This document shows positions 52,274 through 61,336 of a stretch of 64,000 nt of DNA, in pieces (within the stretch, counting starts at the first letter, position 1; each line of letters opens with the position of its first letter). The notes beneath the pieces are model-generated. The model was given only the letters and a program-made list of their open reading frames with translations, did no database searches and had not been told where the DNA came from. Source of the DNA: Oscillibacter valericigenes Sjm18-20 (lineage in GTDB: Bacteria > Bacillota > Clostridia > Oscillospirales > Oscillospiraceae); NCBI GenBank assembly GCA_000283575.1, contig AP012044.1, positions 1,798,001 through 1,862,000 on the forward strand, in the 5' to 3' direction. A program made the position numbers and the translations under genes.

Positions 52274-54112
52274 ATGTGTGGAATTATCGGTTATTCGGGT
52301 CGCGAACAGGCGGCCCCGATTTTGCTGGACGGCTTGGAGCGGATGGAGTATCGGGGTTACGATTCCGCGGGCGTTGCAATCCGGTCTGAAACAAAGGGCC
52401 TTCAGGTAAAGAAATCCAAAGGCCGCCTGAAGGTTCTCAGCGATATGATTCATGGCGGCGCGGACTTGGAGGGGACGCTGGGCATCGGCCACACCCGCTG
52501 GGCGACCCACGGAGAGCCCAGCGATGTAAACGCCCACCCACACGTCAGTGAAAGCGGCAATATTGCTCTGGTCCACAACGGTATTATCGAAAATTATATG
52601 GAGATCAAGGAGCACTTGATAAAGCTGGGTGTGAAATTCACCTCCGATACCGATTCGGAGGTAGTGGCCCAGCTGCTGGAGTTTCACTATCGCGAGTGCC
52701 ACAACATGCTGGAGGCTGTGGGCCGCGTCCTGCGGCGTATTGAGGGGTCCTATGCCTTCGGCATTATCTGTTCCGACTATCCGGATGCCCTGATCGCCGC
52801 CCGAAAGGACAGCCCGCTGATTCTGGGCTACGGCAAGGGCTGCAATTTTATCGCCTCCGATGTCACGGCGGTCATCAAATACACCCGGGAAGTGGCCTAT
52901 ATGGATGACGGGGAGATCGCAATGGTCACCCCGGAGGGCATCGATGTGTTCGACAGCGAACTGGTTCCGGTGGAGAAGGCCCACCGGACCGTGGACTGGG
53001 ATGTATCCGCCGCCGAAAAGGGTGGTTACCCCCACTTTATGCTCAAGGAAATCATGGAGCAGCCGGACGCCATCCGCCGTACCGTCTCTCCCCGTATCCG
53101 GGAGGGCAGAGTCGTGCTGGACGACGTGAAGCTGACGCCGGAGTATGTGAAAAATATCTCCCGTATCTTCGTAATCGCCTGCGGGTCCAGCTACCACGTG
53201 GGCATGGTCAGCAAGTATAACTGGGAAAAGTTGCTGCGCCGCCCTGTGGAGGTGGTGCTGGCCAGCGAATTCCGGTACTGCGACCCGCTGGTGGATGAGC
53301 ATTCTCTGGTGGTGGTCATCAGCCAGTCCGGCGAGACGCTGGACACCATGGCCGCCATGCGGGAGGCCAAACGTCGGGGCGGTCGGACCTTGGCCATTGT
53401 CAACGTGGTGGGGTCCTCCATCGCCCGTGAGGCGGACGATGTACTATACACCTGGGCAGGGCCGGAGATTGCCGTGGCCACCACCAAGGCGTATTCCACT
53501 CAGCTGGTGCTGATGGATTTAGTGGGGCTTTATCTGGGCGACCTCCTGGGGACGGTTTCCGCAGAAGGATACGCTGCCATTGTGGAAGGCATCCAGCGTC
53601 TGCCGGAGCAGATGTCCGCTTCTTTAAAGGACACGGAGGACATCAAATATTTTGCTTCCCGGTATTTTAATCACGACTCCATTTTCTTCATCGGTCGGAA
53701 TCTGGACTATGCCATGGGAATGGAGGGTTCCCTGAAGCTGAAGGAGATCAGCTATATCCACTCGGAGGCATATGCCTCCGGCGAACTGAAGCACGGCACC
53801 ATTTCTCTCATCGAGCCGGGAACGCTGGTGGTTGCACTGGGAAGCTATATGCCGTTATTTGACAAGGCCATGAGCAATGTGGTGGAGGTGAAGGCCCGGG
53901 GCGCGGAGGTAATGGCCCTGACCGCTGCCAGCCGGAGGGAGAAGATGGCAAAGACTGCGGATTCCGTGATCGCGGTGCCGGACACACTGGCGATGCTTCA
54001 GCCATCTCTGGGTGTGGTGCCGCTCCAGCTATTTGCCTACTATGTGGCGCTGCAGCGGGGCTGCGACATCGATAAGCCCCGGAATCTGGCTAAGTCCGTC
54101 ACCGTGGAATAA
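52274..54112 (+). CDS. glmS: Glutamine-fructose-6-phosphate aminotransferase
   Basis: The 612-residue enzyme makes glucosamine-6-phosphate for peptidoglycan. Residue Cys2 (MCGIIGYSG) is the glutaminase nucleophile; the N-terminal Ntn domain is followed by two SIS domains (CGSSYHVGMVSKYNWEKLL; ISQSGETLDTMAAM) and the C-terminus KPRNLAKSVTVE. AGGAGG precedes ATG 52274. Expression is likely controlled by the upstream ribozyme. Confidence 0.98.
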   Translation: MCGIIGYSGREQAAPILLDGLERMEYRGYDSAGVAIRSETKGLQVKKSKGRLKVLSDMIHGGADLEGTLGIGHTRWATHGEPSDVNAHPHVSESGNIALVHNGIIENYMEIKEHLIKLGVKFTSDTDSEVVAQLLEFHYRECHNMLEAVGRVLRRIEGSYAFGIICSDYPDALIAARKDSPLILGYGKGCNFIASDVTAVIKYTREVAYMDDGEIAMVTPEGIDVFDSELVPVEKAHRTVDWDVSAAEKGGYPHFMLKEIMEQPDAIRRTVSPRIREGRVVLDDVKLTPEYVKNISRIFVIACGSSYHVGMVSKYNWEKLLRRPVEVVLASEFRYCDPLVDEHSLVVVISQSGETLDTMAAMREAKRRGGRTLAIVNVVGSSIAREADDVLYTWAGPEIAVATTKAYSTQLVLMDLVGLYLGDLLGTVSAEGYAAIVEGIQRLPEQMSASLKDTEDIKYFASRYFNHDSIFFIGRNLDYAMGMEGSLKLKEISYIHSEAYASGELKHGTISLIEPGTLVVALGSYMPLFDKAMSNVVEVKARGAEVMALTAASRREKMAKTADSVIAVPDTLAMLQPSLGVVPLQLFAYYVALQRGCDIDKPRNLAKSVTVE

Positions 54113-54202
54113 CCGGTCTTTAAAAGGAACAGAAAAGCGCCTCCCGCATTAGGCGGGGCACCATAGGGACAAAAGGTGAACCGGGTATAAATCCCTGTGA
54201 TG

Positions 54203-54237
54203 GGGCGGACAGCCGAAGCTGTCCGCCCTGCTTTTTT
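54203..54237 (+). terminator. Terminator of glmS
   Basis: GGGCGGACAGC-CGAA-GCTGTCCGCCC with T6 following TGC. It marks the boundary between core chromosome and the accessory zone. Confidence 0.93.
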
Positions 54238-54297
54238 ATGGGGCGGGGCCGGTATTGGCTGCTGGAGCGGCGCTGCCCGCAGCAAGGGTCTCGCCCG

Positions 54298-54390
54298 TTA
54301 AGATGCCTCTCCCTCGTCTAACCCGTCCTCCTGCGCTGTCTCTGGCTCCACAGGGGTGTCCATCAGGCCGATGTCTCGGTAGACGATGCG
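54298..54390 (-). pseudogene. 3' end of an unknown gene cut by the IS21 element
   Basis: On the minus strand a frame enters from the IS end and reads RIVYRDIGLMDTPVEPETAQ then EDGLDEGEAS and stop TAA (54298-54300). The acidic, natural-looking C-terminus indicates a real gene whose upstream part is gone. Its identity is unknown. The opposite strand shows nothing. Confidence 0.5.
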
Positions 54391-54531
54391 TGTCAGCGCC
54401 AGTGATAAAATGCAAGAAAACGCCGGTCAAAAAATGCAGGTTTGCAGCGGAGAGAAATGCAATGTGGTACACTCGAATCCGCCTGCCGTAATGGAGGCGG
54501 AAAGGGTGTCAGAATGGAAGGAGCAAACTGG

Positions 54532-55735
54532 ATGGATATCCGAAGCGACCGGCAAAAAGGACTGAGCTACACGGAGATCGCGCGCAAGTACAACCTTGAC
54601 CCGAGGACGGCGAAGAAATACGCCGAGAGCGAGACACGGCCGGTATACAGCCTGAGCGCGGCGAAGCCGTCAAAGCTGGACCCGTACAAGGAGCAGATCG
54701 CAATATGGCTGGAGGAAGCGCCGTACTCAGCGGAGCGAATTCCGGAAAAGATCCGGGAGCAGGGCTTTGACGGCGGGCACAGCATCGTGCGAGAATACGT
54801 ACGCAACAAAAAGGAGCAGCTGGACGAGAAGGCAACGGTGCGATTTGAGACAATGCCGGGGCTGCAAGGCCAAATGGACTGGGCATTCTTCGAGGATCAC
54901 ACCGTCATGGAGGGCGGAAAGCTGAAGAAGCTGTACTGCTTTCTGTTTATTCTCGGATACTCACGGGCACGGTACATAGAGTTTGTGACCGACATGAGCA
55001 CAAACACACTGATCCGCTGCCATGCCAACGCGTTCCGGTACTTCGGCGGATACCCCGAGGAAATCCTGTACGACAACATGAAACAGGTCGTCATCAAGCG
55101 GCTGCTGAAGCAGGAGGACAGCACCCTGAACCGGCAGTTCGAGGACTTTGCCGGGTTCTACGGCTTCAAGCCTGTGCTGTGTGCAGACCATACCGGGGCC
55201 AGACGAAAGGCAAGGTGGAGCGCACCGTGCAGTTTGTCCGGGATAATTTCATGGTGGGCATCAAGTATAGCTCCTTGTATGACCTCAACGGCCAGGCGCT
55301 GGCCTGGTGCAACAAGGTTAACGGAAAAATCCATGCCACAACGAACGAAATTCCCTTCGAGCGATTAAAAAAAGAGGGCCTCAACCCTCTCAACGCGAAT
55401 ATATTATCGACAAAATTAACCTGCGCCGGGTGCAAAAAGACTGCCTCATCTCGTACGGCGGTAATCAGTATTCCGTGCCATCAGAATACGCCGGCAAAGA
55501 TGTGGCAGTCGTAGCGCTGGACAACCTGCTCGCCGTCTACCACGAAGGAAAGCAAATCGCCCTGCACCGGATATCCTATCAGAAAAAGGACATGGTCGTC
55601 AATGCCCATCACTACCGCAGGCTGACGGTCAAGCAGTCTTTCGACATCGAAAACACGCTGCTGGACGGTGACAACGTCATCGATTTTCCCATCCAGCCAC
55701 ATGATTTGAGCCGGTATGACGAGGTATTGTTATGA
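54532..55735 (+). pseudogene. istA: istA transposase of IS21 copy A, frameshifted
   Basis: The frame begins MDIRSDRQKGLSYTEIARKY, the HTH region of IstA, and carries the DDE core (MDWAFFEDHTVMEGG; YDNMKQVVIK). Compared with copy B, a two-base insertion near 55180 (GTGTGCAGACC versus GTGCAGGCC) and a one-base loss near 55397 (CAACGCG versus CAAACGCG) break the reading frame twice. The 3' part is restored after about 55430. IstA is therefore inactive in this copy. Confidence 0.9.
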
Positions 55736-56529
55736 CGGAACTGACGATGGAACGCCTCAGGGAGAACCTTGAAAGCCTGAAAATGAAAAACACGCTGGAG
55801 ATCCTGGACAATTATCTTGAGAGAGCTGTAAAAGACGAGCTTAACATCGTGGAGGTGCTCGATCATATCTTTGCAGAGGAGGCGCTCAGCAAACGACGGC
55901 GCGCCTATGAAAAACAGGTGCAGATGTCGGGCTTTCCCATCAAAAAGACGTTGGAGGACTTTGATTTCAGTTTTCAGCCCTCCATTGACAAGCGGCAGAT
56001 CGAGGAACTGGCCACCATGCGTTTTCTGGAGAATGGAGAAAATATCGTCTTTCTCGGCCCGCCCGGCGTGGGCAAGACCCATCTGGCCTCGGCGCTGGGG
56101 ATGGTCGCCGCCAGGCATCGATTCTCCACTTACTACATTAACTTCCACTCACTGATTGAGCAGCTCAAAAAGGCCCATTTTGAAAACCGTCTTCCAGATA
56201 AGCTCAAAACTCTGGGCAAATACAAGCTGCTCATCATCGACGAAATCGGGTATCTCCCAATGGATATTCAGGGGGCGAACCTGTTCTTTCAGCTTATTGC
56301 CAGACGGTATGGAAAGGTCTCAACAGTCTTTACCTCCAACAAGACCTTTTCCCAATGGAACGAGATCTTTGCTGATGTCACCATCGCCTCCGCGATACTC
56401 GATCGTGTTCTGCACCACTGTACCGTCGTCAATATCAAGGGCGAAAGCTACCGGCTAAAAGAACGCAAAGAATATATGAAGCAAAAACAGCACATCGTCA
56501 ATACCCTCTTCGAGCAGGGACAAAACTAA
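55732..56529 (+). CDS. istB: IstB ATPase, IS21 copy A
   Basis: The 265-residue helper ATPase of IS21 has Walker A (GPPGVGKTHLASALG), Walker B (KLLIIDEIGYLPM) and the C-terminal RLKERKEYMKQKQHIV. It overlaps the end of istA by four bases. The gene is intact, unlike its neighbouring istA, and differs from copy B at a few residues (AVKDELN, ANLFFQ, RRYGKVS). Confidence 0.94.
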   Translation: MTELTMERLRENLESLKMKNTLEILDNYLERAVKDELNIVEVLDHIFAEEALSKRRRAYEKQVQMSGFPIKKTLEDFDFSFQPSIDKRQIEELATMRFLENGENIVFLGPPGVGKTHLASALGMVAARHRFSTYYINFHSLIEQLKKAHFENRLPDKLKTLGKYKLLIIDEIGYLPMDIQGANLFFQLIARRYGKVSTVFTSNKTFSQWNEIFADVTIASAILDRVLHHCTVVNIKGESYRLKERKEYMKQKQHIVNTLFEQGQN

Positions 56530-56607
56530 TTTTAGGACATTCCCTCGCCGCTGTTTTCCTACATTTTTTAACCGGCGAAAAACTGCAAATTCAAATCGGC
56601 GTTGACA

Positions 56608-57440
56608 TAAAGCTGCAATTTAATGAAAAGGATTTGGAGCAGCTACGTACCCTCTCCGATGAAATCTGTGAGGCACATGGCTTGGAGATTTTGAAGCCCT
56701 ATCAAAAGCCCGCCATGAAACCGATGGGTGCGGGAGAATACCGCTCGGCTGTCCGGAGTGGGAGCTTCAAATCCCAGCTGATGAATGCCATTGACACGGC
56801 ACTTGAGAAAAGCCGTACAAAGGCCGAATTTGCCGTCTGTATGGAGGAAATGGGCTATGGGGTAAAGTGGATGCCCCATCACAAATACATCATCTACAAA
56901 GCCCCCACAGGCCAGCGGTGCAGGGACAACAAACTCCGCGATGAAAAATATCTGAAAGAAAGGATGGAACAGCGCTTTGCCCAATTTAAACGAACTCAAG
57001 GCCTTGAACAAGCCGCAGGAGATACCACAGAAGCTGACCACGCCCTATCTGCCGCAGGTCAGCGCCATTCCGACCGAGGAATGGGATGCCATGCTGAGCA
57101 GCCAAACGGTGCTGCTGGAGCGGATGGCAGCGCTGGGACAGTATATCTCGACTCTGCCGACCACACCGGAAATCGAGAAAGCCATCCGGGATTACTGTCA
57201 GGGGATATACGACAATCAGGGAGACATGCTGTGTCGGGTGATCAACGACCAGCACAGGAGGATTTCACAGACAGTGAACGACAAGATAGACAAGTCACAG
57301 GACAACTTGAAATGGCAGCTGCAACAGGGCTTCAAGGAGCAGACGGAGCTACTGGGGCACCGGGATGTGCTGCCGTGGAAGCTCAAAATCAAGTGGACAG
57401 CCATGGCTGCTCTCCTCGACAGTGTTCTATACCTTGCTAA
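56608..57440 (+). pseudogene. Relaxase C-terminal fragment between the IS21 copies
   Basis: The frame opens exactly at the IS21 junction and reads KLQFNEKDLEQLRTLSDEIC, EAHGLEILKPYQKPAMKPMG, then MEEMGYGVKWMPHHKYIIYK and ERMEQRFAQFKRTQG. This matches the C-terminal region of relaxases of clostridial mobilizable elements. The N-terminal HUH/Tyr catalytic part is missing, so it cannot nick an oriT. The last 150 residues overlap another gene and are Gly/Ala/Gln-rich, a known habit of these relaxases or an overlapping shadow. Confidence 0.68.
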
Positions 57441-57591
57441 GTCTGTTGAAGATTCTATGAATCCCTATGACCCGGAAGCCGAACGGCAGAAATACGCACA
57501 GGAGCGTATGCGCCGTAAATCCGGCAAAAAGAAAAAGCAGAAGCACGGTTACAGTCCTCAGTACAAGCAGGACATGGAGCAAAGCATATAG
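56977..57591 (+). CDS. Mobilization-associated protein of unknown function
   Basis: The 204-residue product (MPNLNELKALNKPQEIPQKL...) overlaps the relaxase fragment by 464 bases in another frame. It contains a central coiled helical region (IEKAIRDYCQGIYDNQGDML), a hydrophobic-helical segment (IKWTAMAALLDSVLYLAKSV) and a very basic tail (RMRRKSGKKKKQKHGYSP). Similar genes follow relaxases in conjugative elements. Coding is supported by its clean, protein-like composition. Confidence 0.6.
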   Translation: MPNLNELKALNKPQEIPQKLTTPYLPQVSAIPTEEWDAMLSSQTVLLERMAALGQYISTLPTTPEIEKAIRDYCQGIYDNQGDMLCRVINDQHRRISQTVNDKIDKSQDNLKWQLQQGFKEQTELLGHRDVLPWKLKIKWTAMAALLDSVLYLAKSVEDSMNPYDPEAERQKYAQERMRRKSGKKKKQKHGYSPQYKQDMEQSI

Positions 57592-57728
57592 GAGGTGTTT
57601 TTTTGCGTTTACTTTTCGTGATTTTTGGCGCAAACTCTGGGTGCTGGTGCTGTCAACGCCGATTTGAATTTGCAGTTTTTCGCCGGTTAAAAAATGTAGG
57701 AAAACAGCGGCGAGGGAATGTCCTAAAA

Positions 57729-58526
57729 TTAGTTTTGTCCCTGCTCGAAGAGGGTATTGACGATGTGCTGTTTTTGCTTCATATATTCTTTGCGTTCTTT
57801 TAGCCGGTAGCTTTCGCCCTTGATATTGACGACGGTACAGTGGTGCAGAACACGATCGAGTATCGCGGAGGCGATGGTGACATCAGCAAAGATCTCGTTC
57901 CATTGGGAAAAGGTCTTGTTGGAGGTAAAGACTGTTGAGACCTTTTCATACCGTCTGGCAATAAGCTGAAAGAACAGGTCCGCCCCCTGAATATCCATGG
58001 GGAGATACCCGATTTCGTCGATGATGAGCAGCTTGTATTTGCCCAGAGTTTTGAGCTTATCTGGAAGACGGTTTTCAAAATGGGCCTTTTTGAGCTGCTC
58101 AATCAGTGAGTGGCAGTTAATGTAGTAAGTGGAGAATCGATGCCTGGCGGCGACCATCCCCAGCGCCGAGGCCAGATGGGTCTTGCCCACGCCGGGCGGG
58201 CCGAGAAAGACGATATTTTCTCCATTCTCCAGAAAACGCATGGTGGCCAGTTCCTCGATCTGCCGCTTGTCAATGGAGGGCTGAAAACTGAAATCAAAGT
58301 CCTCCAACGTCTTTTTGATGGGAAAGCCCGACATCTGCACCTGTTTTTCATAGGCGCGCCGCCGTTTGCTGAGCGCCTCCTCTGCAAAGATATGATCGAG
58401 CACCTCCACGATGTTAAGCTCGTCTTTTGCAGCTCTCTCAAGATAATTGTCCAGGATCTCCAGCGTGTTTTTCATTTTCAGGCTTTCAAGGTTCTCCCTG
58501 AGGCGTTCCATCGTCAGTTCCGTCAT
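57729..58526 (-). CDS. istB: IstB ATPase, IS21 copy B
   Basis: The 265-residue helper ATPase has Walker A GPPGVGKTHLASALG and Walker B LLIIDEIGYLPMDIQG. It overlaps istA by four bases (ATGA), so translation is coupled. Residue differences from copy A include AAKDELN, YINCHS and RRYEKVS. Confidence 0.94.
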   Translation of the reverse strand: MTELTMERLRENLESLKMKNTLEILDNYLERAAKDELNIVEVLDHIFAEEALSKRRRAYEKQVQMSGFPIKKTLEDFDFSFQPSIDKRQIEELATMRFLENGENIVFLGPPGVGKTHLASALGMVAARHRFSTYYINCHSLIEQLKKAHFENRLPDKLKTLGKYKLLIIDEIGYLPMDIQGADLFFQLIARRYEKVSTVFTSNKTFSQWNEIFADVTIASAILDRVLHHCTVVNIKGESYRLKERKEYMKQKQHIVNTLFEQGQN

Positions 58527-59722
58527 AACAATACCTCGTCATACCGGCTCAAATCATGTGGCTGGATGGGAAAATCGATGACGTTGTCACCGTCCAGCAG
58601 CGTGTTTTCGATGTCGAAAGACTGCTTGACCGTCAGCCTGCGGTAGTGATGGGCATTGACGACCATGTCCTTTTTCTGATAGGATATCCGGTGCAGGGCG
58701 ATTTGCTTTCCTTCGTGGTAGACGGCGAGCAGGTTGTCCAGCGCTACGACTGCCACATCTTTGCCGGCGTATTCCGATGGAACGGAATACTGATTACCGC
58801 CGTATGAGATGAGGCAGTCTTTTTGCACCCTGCGTAAGTTAATTTTGTCAATGATATATTCGCGTTTGAGAGGGTTGAGGCCCTCTTTTTTCAGCCTCTC
58901 GAAGGGAATCTCATTTGTTGTGGCATGCACCTTTCCATTGACCTTGCTGCACCAGGCCAGCGCCTGGCCGTTGAGGTCATACAAGGAGCTATACTTGATG
59001 CCCACCATGAAATTATCCCGGACGAACTGTACGGTGCGCTCCACCTTGCCTTTCGTCTGGCCCCGGTATGGCCTGCACAGCACAGGCTTGAATCCATAGA
59101 ACCCGGCAAAGTCCTCGAACTGCCGGTTCAGGGTGCTGTCCTCTTGCTTCAGCAGGCGTTTGATGACCACCTGTTTCATGTTGTCGTACAGGATTTCCTC
59201 GGGGTATCCGCCGAAGTACCGGAACGCGTTGGCATGGCAGCGGATCAGTGTGTTTGTGCTCATGTCGGTCACAAACTCTATGTACCGCGCCCGTGAGTAT
59301 CCCAGAATAAACAGGAAGCAGTACAGCTTCTTCAGCTTTCCGCCCTCCATGACGGTGTGATCCTCGAAGAATGCCCAGTCCATTTGGCCTTGCAGCCCCG
59401 GCATTGTCTCAAATCGTACCGTTGCCTTCTCGTCCAGCTGCTCCTTTTTGTTGCGTACGTATTCTCGCACGATGCTGTGCCCGCCGTCAAAGCCCTGCTC
59501 CCGGATCTTTTCCGGAATTCGCTCCGCTGAGTACGGCGCTTCCTCCAGCCATATTGCGATCTGCTCCTTGTACGGGTCCAGCTTTGACGGCTTCGCCGCG
59601 CTCAGGCTGTATACCGGCCGTGTCTCGCTCTCGGCGTATTTCTTCGCCGTCCTCGGGTCAAGGTTGTACTTGTGCGCGATCTCCGTGTAGCTCAGTCCTT
59701 TTTGCCGGTCGCGGATATCCAT
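58523..59722 (-). CDS. istA: IstA transposase, IS21 copy B
   Basis: The 399-residue transposase is intact: N-terminal HTH (MDIRDRQKGLSYTEIAHKYN), DDE integrase core (LQGQMDWAFFEDHTVMEGGK; EILYDNMKQVVIKRL; GQTKGKVERTVQFVRDNF with the Glu) and a C-terminal beta domain (NQYSVPSEYAGKDVAVVALD). ATG 59722 follows GAAGGAG eight bases upstream; an in-frame ATG at 59740 is an alternative. Needs IstB. Confidence 0.94.
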   Translation of the reverse strand: MDIRDRQKGLSYTEIAHKYNLDPRTAKKYAESETRPVYSLSAAKPSKLDPYKEQIAIWLEEAPYSAERIPEKIREQGFDGGHSIVREYVRNKKEQLDEKATVRFETMPGLQGQMDWAFFEDHTVMEGGKLKKLYCFLFILGYSRARYIEFVTDMSTNTLIRCHANAFRYFGGYPEEILYDNMKQVVIKRLLKQEDSTLNRQFEDFAGFYGFKPVLCRPYRGQTKGKVERTVQFVRDNFMVGIKYSSLYDLNGQALAWCSKVNGKVHATTNEIPFERLKKEGLNPLKREYIIDKINLRRVQKDCLISYGGNQYSVPSEYAGKDVAVVALDNLLAVYHEGKQIALHRISYQKKDMVVNAHHYRRLTVKQSFDIENTLLDGDNVIDFPIQPHDLSRYDEVLL

Positions 59723-59863
59723 CCAGTTTGCTCCTTCCATTCTGACACCCTTTCCGCCTCCATTACGGCAGGCAGATTCGAGTGTACCATATTGCATTTC
59801 TCTCCGCTGCAAACCTGCATTTTTTGACCGGCGTTTTCTTGCATTTTATCACTGGCGCTGACA

Positions 59864-59973
59864 TTATGTCTGAGCAATGCACAGTTAAAAAAGGACAAAG
59901 CTATAAGCTGACTTTGTCCTATTCTGTGAATGGGCAAGCTCAATCTTCAGTTTCTGTCTCGGCAAGATGTTGA
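59864..59973 (+). pseudogene. 3' end of a secreted-type gene cut by IS21 copy B
   Basis: The frame continues out of the IS end and reads MSEQCTVKKGQSYKLTLSYS then VNGQAQSSVSVSARC and stop. It looks like the last beta strands of an extracellular protein, similar in style to the C-terminus of the secreted protein at 61337-61981. The upstream part is lost at the insertion. The next 155 bases (59974-60128) contain no gene. Confidence 0.5.
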
Positions 59974-60176
59974 GTTCTATGCTAATTAAGAGAAAACCGA
60001 TGATCCCATGCCACCGGGGGTACGAAAGGAACAGGCCAATGCAGTAAGATAAGAGGGGGTGGCAGGAAAGCCAAAAGAGAACTATTTTCATCTTCCCACT
60101 GACCTGAACCCGAAAAACTTCGTCAATAGGAATGTTAGTCACAATATGCTAGACTATCAAAAATGGAGTGATTGAC

Positions 60177-60440
60177 ATGAAGGTAAGGTTTACAGAAGAA
60201 CAGATCATCAAGATTCTCAAGGAGCACGAGGGTGGCAAGAAGGCAGTGGATATTGTCCGTGAGTACAATATCACAGAACAGACTTTTTACCGTTGGAAAA
60301 GCAAATATGGCGGCATGGACGTTAGTGAAGCCAAGCGTCTGAAACAGCTTGAAGAAGAAAACCGTCGGCTGAAAGAAATGGTCGCCGACTTGTCTTTGGA
60401 TAATAAGATATTAAAGGACGTGCTTTCAAAAAACGTCTGA
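60177..60440 (+). CDS. IS3 OrfA (HTH domain)
   Basis: The 87-residue product has the IS3 helix-turn-helix (RFTEEQIIKILKEHEGGKKA, REYNITEQTFYRWKSKYGGM) and a C-terminal leucine zipper (RLKQLEEENRRLKEMVADLS). The slippery heptamer A AAA AAC ends three codons before the stop, allowing an OrfAB fusion by -1 shift. Confidence 0.93.
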   Translation: MKVRFTEEQIIKILKEHEGGKKAVDIVREYNITEQTFYRWKSKYGGMDVSEAKRLKQLEEENRRLKEMVADLSLDNKILKDVLSKNV

Positions 60441-60517
60441 AGCCTGCCGTAAAACGCAAAATAGCAGCCGGAGTACAGGAATGCTATGAAATCAGCGAGC
60501 GCCGCGCGTGCAGGCTA

Positions 60518-61267
60518 ATGGGGATCAGCCAGAACAGCAAACGATACAAGCCGACCGATAAAAGCGGGGATACTTTGGTAACAGAACGGCTGAAGGCACT
60601 TTCGGTGCGCTGGAAACGATTTGGTTATCGCCGGTTACATGTCATGTTTCTGCGCGAAGGCTTTGAGATTAACCACAAAAAAACATACAGGCTTTACAAG
60701 GATGCAGGATTAACCCTTCAGAAGCGAAGCAAAAAGAAGAAATATAAAAAGCGCGGCATGCCGGAACGCACCGCAAAAGAAATGAATGCTCGCTGGTCGA
60801 TGGATTTTGTCAGCGACAGAACCAGATATGGCTCAAACATTCGCGTTCTGACCGTAATTGATGAAGTGACGCGGGAATGTCTGGCTCTTGAAGTGGATAG
60901 CTCTCTCTCCGGGCGGAGGGTATCGGCTGTTCTAAACCGGATTGCCTTGTTCCGGGGGCTGCCGAAAGAAATTCTGACCGATAACGGCTCTGAATTTACC
61001 AGTAATGTAATGAATGCCTGGGCGTACGATCACAAAGTGGAACACATCTTTACCGATCCTGGCTGCCCGACACAAAACGGGTATATTGAAAGTTTCAATG
61101 GCAAATTAAGAGATGAATGCCTCAATCAAAACTGGTTTTCCAGTCTGTCAGAAGCAAAGAGTATTATCGAAGAATGGCGGTTGGAGTACAACAAACTCAG
61201 GCCTCACTCATCTCTTGGCAACTTGACGCCGGAAGAATATGCCTTGAAACTTTCAAGTTGTTACTAA
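60518..61267 (+). CDS. IS3 OrfB (DDE transposase)
   Basis: The 249-residue product has the HTH_21 region (FGYRRLHVMFLREGFEINHK), DDE residues in WSMDFVSDR, EILTDNGSEFTSN and GYIESFNGKLRDECL, and the C-terminal PHSSLGNLTPEEYALK. The frame is open upstream from 60435 (RLKPAVKRKIAAGVQECYEI), so the natural product is probably the OrfAB fusion made by frameshifting; ATG 60518 may also be used internally. Confidence 0.92.
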   Translation: MGISQNSKRYKPTDKSGDTLVTERLKALSVRWKRFGYRRLHVMFLREGFEINHKKTYRLYKDAGLTLQKRSKKKKYKKRGMPERTAKEMNARWSMDFVSDRTRYGSNIRVLTVIDEVTRECLALEVDSSLSGRRVSAVLNRIALFRGLPKEILTDNGSEFTSNVMNAWAYDHKVEHIFTDPGCPTQNGYIESFNGKLRDECLNQNWFSSLSEAKSIIEEWRLEYNKLRPHSSLGNLTPEEYALKLSSCY

Positions 61268-61336
61268 CATTCCCTCTGCGCGAAATCAGGGGGCAGGTCA
61301 CCACGCACATTTACAAAATAAGAAAAGAGGTCTACG

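Larger units (their letters stand above)
54391..56607 (+). mobile_element. IS21-family element, copy A
   Basis: A 2217-bp element bounded by TGTCA (54391) and TGACA (ending 56607). Its ends share the multi-repeat pattern of IS21 (CGCCGGTCAAAAAATGCAGG at one end, CGCCGGTTAAAAAATGTAGG, inverted, at the other). It holds istA and istB. A second, nearly identical copy lies in inverse orientation at 57651-59863. No obvious target duplication flanks either copy. Confidence 0.87.
57651..59863 (-). mobile_element. IS21-family element, copy B (inverted)
   Basis: A 2213-bp element from TGTCA (57651) to TGACA (59863), in reverse orientation to copy A and almost identical to it. Both coding frames are open, so this copy could be active and could also supply transposase for copy A. 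Together the copies bracket 1043 bp of mobilization DNA. Confidence 0.88.
60129..61273 (+). mobile_element. IS3-family element
   Basis: About 1.14 kb bounded by inverted repeats GGAATGTTAGTCACAA (60129) and TTGTTACTAACATTCC (ending 61273), 15/16 matching. Inside are orfA and orfB with an A AAA AAC slippery heptamer at 60428-60434 for -1 frameshifting. No three-base target duplication is obvious next to the ends. Confidence 0.88.

Noticed and set aside
54040..54285. 81-codon minus-strand frame with TVTDLARFRG
   Set aside because: It is the reverse complement of the conserved GlmS C-terminus (KPRNLAKSVTVE) and not a gene.
54391..59863. Composite transposon with target duplications
   Set aside because: The flanks GATGCG/TAAAGC and GGTGC/TTATGT do not match each other in any pairing, so a simple transposition event is not supported.
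59885..60142. 85-codon minus-strand frame near IS21 copy B
   Set aside because: No ribosome binding site or recognisable domain; it crosses the IS3 terminal repeat and overlaps the plus-strand gene remnant.
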